From NCBI GenBank assembly GCA_002699125.1, contig PABI01000088.1:1-64000 (forward strand): a stretch of 64,000 nt of DNA. Direction: 5' to 3'. Both the position numbers and the translations under genes were made by a program. This DNA comes from Anaerolineaceae bacterium. GTDB taxonomy: Bacteria > Chloroflexota > Anaerolineae > Promineifilales > Promineifilaceae. Position 1 is the first letter of the stretch; each line of letters opens with the position of its first letter. The notes under the pieces are model-generated. The model was not told the DNA's origin. It saw only the letters and a list, made by a program, of their open reading frames with translations, and made no database searches. Positions 59,167 through 64,000 of this stretch are shown piece after piece.

Positions 59167-59883
59167 TTACACTATTTGCCAGGCACAAAAGAGGAGCAGA
59201 CCCAAATAAGAAGCAGTTGCCAGTAACGACGGCCGTTTGGCCAGAAACCACACGCGCGGCGGGGCAAACAGCAGCACCAGCAGCACAAACGCGCCAATCG
59301 CACCCGGCCAGCCGGTGAACAGATTGGTGGATTGGAGAACGGCCGTGCCCAACAGCAGCATCCCGTTCACCCCCAACAGGCCCAACAATGCCAGCCCGGC
59401 ATAGTTGCGCGACACTTCCTCAATGGTCATCCGCACCGAGGCGCTGAGCACCAGCACGTAAAACAGCGCGGCGGCAATCCACGCCCCTGGCCCATACACA
59501 AAAAAGGCGGAAGATTCCCCGGCACCCAAAATGCGGTCATCGGCCACAAAGATGGATTCCCAATAGCCCAGCTGCTGCAAAATGAGCACCGCCAGCACAA
59601 GGGCAAAAAAGATGGCCAGCAGCCGCATGGTGAGCGTTTGCGTCAGCCAGGTTGGCAGCCGGGAAACGCGTTCGGCATCGGCGGTCGGTTCCAGTTTGCG
59701 AATGAGGTAAACGGCCGCACAATACACCACAAACGCCCCGCCAATGATCAGCACGTTGATCGTCGATGGCTCGGCAAACAGACCCGAAAGCGTCGGCAGC
59801 AATAAAATTAATCCGGCCGCTCCGGCTACATCAGCCAGCAGCGGTAAAATCGTAAAAAATCTTTGTTTTTGTTTCACAATCAT
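59167..59883 (-). CDS. integral membrane protein, function unknown
   Basis: A 238-residue protein with about seven hydrophobic helices (for example LLADVAGAAGLILLLPTLSG and LLAIFFALVLAVLILQQLGY). The frame is open to 59991, but the upstream part is a dispersed repeat; ATG 59883, or GTG 59877 with GAGAGG six bases upstream, is more likely. No family is recognised. Confidence 0.65.
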   Translation of the reverse strand: MIVKQKQRFFTILPLLADVAGAAGLILLLPTLSGLFAEPSTINVLIIGGAFVVYCAAVYLIRKLEPTADAERVSRLPTWLTQTLTMRLLAIFFALVLAVLILQQLGYWESIFVADDRILGAGESSAFFVYGPGAWIAAALFYVLVLSASVRMTIEEVSRNYAGLALLGLLGVNGMLLLGTAVLQSTNLFTGWPGAIGAFVLLVLLFAPPRVWFLAKRPSLLATASYLGLLLFCAWQIV

Positions 59884-59928
59884 CCTCTCAATTTGGTCTG
59901 ATCTTAGCAGAAACCTGGAAAAAGCAAT

Positions 59929-59997
59929 CACGAATTTGACGAATGAACGAATAACACGAATCGATACCAGATTATTCGTCCCATTCGTCAATTCGTG
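59929..59997. repeat. large imperfect inverted repeat of ACGAAT units
   Basis: About 26 bases at 59929-59954 (CACGAATTTGACGAATGAAC and on) are complementary, with a few mismatches, to 59972-59997; loop of 17. Within each arm the word ACGAAT repeats. It lies upstream of the membrane protein gene. Confidence 0.7.
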
Positions 59998-60072
59998 CCA
60001 TTCGTAATAAATCTTTTTTCTACACAGCCAAACGTCTTGCCAACCGTAGAACGATGTACTAATCTTGAGTCA

Positions 60073-60109
60073 AATCTGCGCGCAGTTTGCGCAAATCTGC
60101 GGATTTTTT
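60073..60109. repeat. dispersed AATCTGCG repeat before the zinc-ribbon gene
   Basis: AAATCTGCGCGCAGTTTGCGC and AAATCTGCGGATT units end 17 bases before ATG 60126. It belongs to the family of repeats listed at 18569. Confidence 0.6.
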
Positions 60110-60125
60110 AAGACAAGGACAACGT

Positions 60126-61436
60126 ATGAGTGAGTCGTTTCCTCCCACTGGATTTGTTAAAACGCAATCGGCCGTTCCGGGGATCGAAGTGTACATGCCG
60201 CGCCCGCCGGAGGAAGACGGCCGTGAAGTCGTCGATTTTCGCTGCCCGCACTGCGACGGGGCCACCGCCTACAGCACCGACGACGGCGGCCTCACCTGCT
60301 CCTTTTGCGGCTACCACGAAGCGCCGCAGGTCGAAGTAGTGGGTAAAGGTGCCCAGGAGTTTGAGTTCACTGTCGAGACGGTGGAACGGGCAAACAACGG
60401 CTGGGGAGCAGAGCGCAAAGAATTGGTGTGCAACAGCTGCGCCGCCCATACCACGCTGTCTACCGAGATGCTCAGCCACACCTGTCCCTTTTGCGGCTCC
60501 AACGCCGTGGTGCAAACCCGCGCCCCGCAGGACGTGCTGCGTCCCCGCTTTTTGGTGCCGTTTGTCACCGCCACCGAAGATTGCCGCCAGAAAACGGCCG
60601 CATGGCTGCAAAACAGCTGGATGCTGCCCAAAGATTTGCAAAAGCTGGCCCGCAGCACCGAGTACACGCCGATCTACATCCCGTTCTGGACGTTCGATGC
60701 CCGCACCCAGGCAAGCTGGCGCGCCGAAGTGCACAATACCGATGCCAACCGCCGCCGCCATTCTACGCCAAACTGGAAATGGGAACGGCCGTTTCTCCTA
60801 AAAATCGGCAACCGCGACGGCAAACAGTGGGATTGGGAATCCGGCCAGGTGAACCTCTTCACCGATGACCTGATTATTTCCGGCAGCAGCCAGCTCAGCC
60901 TGACCCTGCTCAAGCAGATGCGCGGCTACCGGTTGACAGATCTGGTGCCCTACGAGCCTACCTTTCTGGCCGGCCTGTCGGCCCAGGCGTATGATGTTGA
61001 TCTGGAAACCGCCTGGGAACGCGCCCGCAAGCTGATGCGTGCCCGCACCAAAGAAGCCTGCCAGGAGCAGGCCAGTGCCCGCTCTATGCGCAACTTCAGC
61101 ATGAATTTGGACTTCAGCAAGGAAAGCTGGCGCTACATTTTGCTGCCGCTCTACCTGGCCACTTACCGCTACGGTGACAAGGTGTTCCAGGTGATGATCA
61201 ATGGTCAGACCGGCGTCATTGCCGGGCAGAGGCCCGTGGACTGGAAACGGGTGGGCTGGACGCTGGCTGCGGCCTTCCTGCCCGCACTGCTGTTTGCCCT
61301 GGTCGCCGCCCTGCTGCTGGCCAACGATTACGGCATTGGTGGCCTATTTGGTTTGCTGGCTGGCGTAAGCCTGATTGTTTGGCTGGTTTTTGTGATTGAT
61401 ACGCTGCGCAAGGCGGGGAAGATGGCGAGCGCCTGA
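60126..61436 (+). CDS. zinc-ribbon membrane protein, paralog 1
   Basis: A 436-residue protein. Two zinc ribbons lie at the N-terminus: C40/C43/C58/C61 and C102/C105/C120/C123. A central domain (about 135-370) contains FLVPFVTATEDCRQKTAAW and IYIPFWTFDARTQASWRAEV, and the end has two TM helices (about 375-430). ATG 60126 with AAGGACAA upstream is chosen over the open frame from 60087. Some databases label similar proteins as primosomal protein N' or TFIIB-type by the zinc ribbons alone; there is no helicase here. The function is unknown. A diverged paralog follows. Confidence 0.8.
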   Translation: MSESFPPTGFVKTQSAVPGIEVYMPRPPEEDGREVVDFRCPHCDGATAYSTDDGGLTCSFCGYHEAPQVEVVGKGAQEFEFTVETVERANNGWGAERKELVCNSCAAHTTLSTEMLSHTCPFCGSNAVVQTRAPQDVLRPRFLVPFVTATEDCRQKTAAWLQNSWMLPKDLQKLARSTEYTPIYIPFWTFDARTQASWRAEVHNTDANRRRHSTPNWKWERPFLLKIGNRDGKQWDWESGQVNLFTDDLIISGSSQLSLTLLKQMRGYRLTDLVPYEPTFLAGLSAQAYDVDLETAWERARKLMRARTKEACQEQASARSMRNFSMNLDFSKESWRYILLPLYLATYRYGDKVFQVMINGQTGVIAGQRPVDWKRVGWTLAAAFLPALLFALVAALLLANDYGIGGLFGLLAGVSLIVWLVFVIDTLRKAGKMASA

Positions 61437-61456
61437 ATAATTGTGAATGGTGAATT

Positions 61457-62572
61457 GTGAATAGTGAATTGCGAACGGATGGGGCGAAGTGGCTGAGCGT
61501 TTGGGGAGCGGATTGGGTGTTGGAGGGGTGTGCCAACTGTAATGGCGTGTTTGTGCTGCCGCCGGAGAAGGTGAGCCGGCGCTGTCCGTTTTGTGGGCAA
61601 GCGGCACTGGCGCAAATGGACCCTGGTGAGGATCAGCCCGTTTACATCCAGCCGCCGGAACTGGTGGTGCCGTTCCGTGCGGCCGAGAACCAGCTACGCG
61701 CCAGCCTGGGCAAGTTTGCCAAAAGTATCTGGCTGGCCCCGGCCGATCTTAACGAAAGTGCGCTGCTAAGCCGGATGCAGCCGGTTTACCTGCCGATGTG
61801 GCTGGTGGATGCTCAGGTGCAGGGCGAATGGCAGGCAGAAATGGGCTTCGACTATGAAATTGTAAGCCATCGCGAAGAATACCAGCACAACAAATGGCAA
61901 ACGGAACGCGTGAAGGAGCAACGCGTGCGCTGGGAGCAGCGCCTGGGGCGGCTCAATCGTCGCTACGATAACCAGGCAGCGCCCGCGCTGGAAGAACAAG
62001 AGCAGGTGGAAGCAAAAATCGGCCGTTTTAACCTGAAAGAATCCAAACCATTTCAATCGGATGATCTGGCAGGGGTAATTGTACACCTGCCCAACCGGCC
62101 GCCGGAAGATGCCTGGAATGAGGCGGTGGTGGCTTTGAAAACGGCCGTCGCCCAGGATTGTCGTCTGGCCAGCGAAGCAGACCACACGCGCGGCTTCAAA
62201 TGGTCGCCCCATTTTGCCAACCAGCAGTGGACGCAGTTGCTACTGCCCATCTACACCAGCTATTACCTGGACGACGACACCCGGGCGCAAATGGTGCTGC
62301 TGCACGGGCAAACCGGCAGGCTGCACGGAGCCAAACGGGCCTCTATGAAGCGCGCCCGCCGCGTAGCCGGAATCATTTTGGCGGTTGCGGCCGTTTTGCT
62401 GCTGATCACTCTCGTACTGCTGGGGTTGGGCTTTACGGTAGCAGAGGATGCTCTTGCCTGGGCCGGATTGGTTGGGGTGTTGGCGGTCGGTGTGGGGGGA
62501 ACGGCCGTTATTCCCCCACTGTATGCCTGGTACGTCAACAACGTGCAGGCCAAAACCGGATCGCCAGTTTAA
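61457..62572 (+). CDS. zinc-ribbon membrane protein, paralog 2
   Basis: A 371-residue relative of the preceding gene: one zinc ribbon (C25/C28/C43/C46), the same central patterns LVVPFRAAENQLRASLGKF and VYLPMWLVDAQVQGEWQAEM, a charged coiled-coil insert (about 135-190), then two C-terminal TM helices. The first codons (from GTG 61457) lie in a GTGAAT-rich repeat, so the true start may be TTG 61469. The tandem arrangement suggests duplication and a heteromeric pair. It overlaps the convergent SDR gene by 4 bases. Confidence 0.78.
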   Translation: MNSELRTDGAKWLSVWGADWVLEGCANCNGVFVLPPEKVSRRCPFCGQAALAQMDPGEDQPVYIQPPELVVPFRAAENQLRASLGKFAKSIWLAPADLNESALLSRMQPVYLPMWLVDAQVQGEWQAEMGFDYEIVSHREEYQHNKWQTERVKEQRVRWEQRLGRLNRRYDNQAAPALEEQEQVEAKIGRFNLKESKPFQSDDLAGVIVHLPNRPPEDAWNEAVVALKTAVAQDCRLASEADHTRGFKWSPHFANQQWTQLLLPIYTSYYLDDDTRAQMVLLHGQTGRLHGAKRASMKRARRVAGIILAVAAVLLLITLVLLGLGFTVAEDALAWAGLVGVLAVGVGGTAVIPPLYAWYVNNVQAKTGSPV

Positions 62573-63450
62573 GCAGTCACGGGTTGTTTGATAAAGCGGC
62601 GGGTTAACTTCATCACCTTTTCAATATTTTCCCAATCGTGTGTGTAGGCTGAAGAATCCACAATGTGTGTTGGATCGTCAAAATAGTTGCCGCTGGTCTG
62701 GGCTACCTCGGGTGACAGAGCCAGGTAAGTGTAGGTTTGGGCCATTTCCTCAGGCGTGATGGAAAACCGGCTCTTGAGCGCGTACATTTTGCGCATCAGG
62801 GTGGGCATATTGGGATAGCGCTCATCCACATCAATGCGCACGTTGGTGACGCGAATGGCGTTGACGGTAACGGCCGTATCCCCCAAACTCTCAGCTAACC
62901 AATACGTGTACATCACCTGCGCCTGCTTAGACTGGTAGTATGCTTTTTGCACGCTGAACTTGCGCTGGCGAAACTCCGGATCGTCTAAATCCACCTTGAG
63001 GAAAGGATAGGTCACCAACCCCTTGGAAGAGATGGTGATAATCCGCCCCTGCTCACTCCGTTTCAGCGCATCCAGCAGCAGGTCCGTCAGCAAGACGGGA
63101 CCAACGTGGTTGGTGGCCCAAATCTTTTCCACGCCTTCTTCTGTGAAGGCTATCTGCTTCTGGCGAATATCGAAAACGGCCGCATTGTGAATCAGCACGT
63201 CGAGCACATCGTGGCGGGCCAAAAATGCCTGGGCAAAATCGCGGATCGATGATTGCAGCGACATATCAACGAGCATCAGCTCCACGTCGTCGCTGTTGGC
63301 CTGCTGGCGGATGTCGGCCAGGGCCGCTGCGCCGCGCTGCTGGCTGCGGCAGGCGATGATGACTTTGTGCCCCTGCTGGGCAATCTGAATGGCAGCGGCT
63401 TTACCGATGCCCGAGTTACCGCCGGTAATGATGCACAGTTTTTGTTTCAT
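62569..63450 (-). CDS. short-chain dehydrogenase/reductase, retinol dehydrogenase-like
   Basis: A 293-residue classical SDR: IITGGNSGIGKAAAIQIA cofactor loop, NNAG-type motif seen as IHNAAVF, Ser in ITISSKG, and catalytic Tyr-xxx-Lys in YYQSKQAQ. The layout matches the retinol dehydrogenase/WWOX-like group, with NADP preferred by a basic CRSQQRG after beta2. The substrate is unknown. It lies 3 bases after a TetR gene on the same strand, so that regulator probably controls it. Confidence 0.87.
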   Translation of the reverse strand: MKQKLCIITGGNSGIGKAAAIQIAQQGHKVIIACRSQQRGAAALADIRQQANSDDVELMLVDMSLQSSIRDFAQAFLARHDVLDVLIHNAAVFDIRQKQIAFTEEGVEKIWATNHVGPVLLTDLLLDALKRSEQGRIITISSKGLVTYPFLKVDLDDPEFRQRKFSVQKAYYQSKQAQVMYTYWLAESLGDTAVTVNAIRVTNVRIDVDERYPNMPTLMRKMYALKSRFSITPEEMAQTYTYLALSPEVAQTSGNYFDDPTHIVDSSAYTHDWENIEKVMKLTRRFIKQPVTA

Positions 63451-63453
63451 TTT

Positions 63454-64000
63454 TTATTCCCTTGCTCCCATGCCAAACTCTAAAATGTGTAGAATCTGAT
63501 CAAATAATTGTTTTGCTTCGGCTGTTTCAAAGAGAGAACGGCCGTCTTCCAACCCAGCCTCATCCTGTAAACGGTTCAGCAAATACCCACCTAATTCCGA
63601 AAAAATTACGTTGAATACAAAAGCGGCCAGGTCAGGATCAATCTCTGAATTGATGTCACCTTTTGCCTGGCCTTGTTCTACCAATTGCCGGAAGAACACG
63701 GCCGCACCAACCCTGGCCCGCGCCTGCAAATCCGCCGGCAGCGTCCCGCTGCGCGCGGCCCGGTAACCAATCTGGCTTAATTTAGGCCGGGACAGCTCAA
63801 ACTTGATGCCTGCTTCGCTGAGCCAGCGAATGTAGGCAAAGGTGCCCATCTGCGGATCGGGTGCATTGCTGCCCAGAAACTGTGCCTTGGCTTCAGTGCC
63901 CAGCGCCAGCAGATAGTTGTACAAATCTTCCTTGTTCTCGAAGTATTGGTAAAAGCTGCCTTTGGCAATGCCCGCCTGGGCCACGATGCGCGAAATGGAA
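63454..64000 (-). CDS. TetR-family transcriptional regulator (5' end outside window)
   Basis: Frame open from the window edge; the visible ~182 residues end in a TetR-like ligand-binding domain. The recognition helix is seen at the edge as SISRIVAQAGIAKGSFYQYF followed by ENKEDLYNYLL, the standard TetR HTH. The start codon lies beyond 64000. The downstream SDR is probably its target. The GTG at 63984 is internal. Confidence 0.88.
   Translation of the reverse strand, partial: SISRIVAQAGIAKGSFYQYFENKEDLYNYLLALGTEAKAQFLGSNAPDPQMGTFAYIRWLSEAGIKFELSRPKLSQIGYRAARSGTLPADLQARARVGAAVFFRQLVEQGQAKGDINSEIDPDLAAFVFNVIFSELGGYLLNRLQDEAGLEDGRSLFETAEAKQLFDQILHILEFGMGARE

Noticed and set aside
60126-61436. 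primosomal helicase PriA
   Set aside because: Only zinc ribbons are shared; there is no Walker A or helicase motif, and the end is transmembrane.
1-64000. CRISPR array, prophage, insertion sequence or rRNA
   Set aside because: No regular direct-repeat array, transposase, integrase or phage structural gene, and no rRNA-like stretch, was found on either strand.

Overview
The window reads as a chromosomal segment of a free-living bacterium, most likely a member of the Chloroflexota (Anaerolineae-like). This is an inference. It rests on a mevalonate kinase in a bacterium, an archaeal/fungal-type aspartate-semialdehyde dehydrogenase, a decaprenyl-phosphate phosphoribosyltransferase-like UbiA protein, many short-signal lipoproteins, a CRTAC/UnbV protein, and Firmicute-like gene order (Asp23-FakA-DegV-recG-coaD-rpmF-fabD-fabG-nusB) with leader-peptide and T-box attenuators. 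There is no prophage, insertion sequence or CRISPR array. The palindrome ACGGCCGT is scattered through the whole window in genes (all three frames) and between them, far above chance.

Layout. 1-7.6 kb: a pore-like membrane protein, a SEC-C protein overlapping clpS, an MFS transporter, an epimerase-like SDR, then a tight UbiA-mevalonate kinase pair. 7.7-17.8 kb: a lipid and core-machinery block with Asp23 (1), fatty acid kinase FakA, DegV/FakB-like protein, recG, coaD, a coiled-coil protein, rpmF, fabD, fabG, Asp23 (2) and nusB. 17.8-22.3 kb: a degenerate Nudix protein, then pheS-pheT behind a Phe-rich leader peptide and terminator. 22.5-34.3 kb: a MarR regulator followed by a starch/maltodextrin cluster: substrate-binding lipoprotein with a C-terminal X25-like module, MalF, MalG, a secreted GH13 lipoprotein, an FG-GAP/UnbV-cytochrome c peroxidase fusion and a cytoplasmic GH13 enzyme. 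No transport ATPase is encoded here. 34.3-35.8 kb: asd behind a T-box whose specifier (ACC) and discriminator-pairing base (A) both fit tRNA-Thr.

36-44 kb: a DUF3048 lipoprotein, a hybrid histidine kinase, fabH, tRNA-Leu(GAG), a GalE-like epimerase, a two-TM protein and argF. 44-50 kb: a TPR protein, the diadenylate cyclase pair cdaA-cdaR, and der. 50-64 kb: accessory and housekeeping genes, including a propeller lipoprotein, a THUMP-type methyltransferase, an LppX-like lipoprotein, a HicB-HicA pair, DUF4259, a double TerB protein, a DEAD-box helicase, an amidinotransferase-fold hydrolase, two tandem zinc-ribbon membrane paralogs, an SDR, and a TetR regulator cut by the window end.

The most unusual non-coding content is a set of intergenic secondary structures. 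Three loci (about 14.04, 16.74 and 18.43 kb) each hold two hairpins only 3-4 nt apart; in two of them one stem differs with compensating changes while the loop stays 30 nt. There is also a 40-bp perfect palindrome between the sugar-binding protein gene and malF, a 34-bp perfect palindrome between the T-box terminator and asd, and a family of dispersed CACAGAG/AATCTGCGGAT repeats next to gene starts. All calls were made by eye from sequence; no database search was possible.
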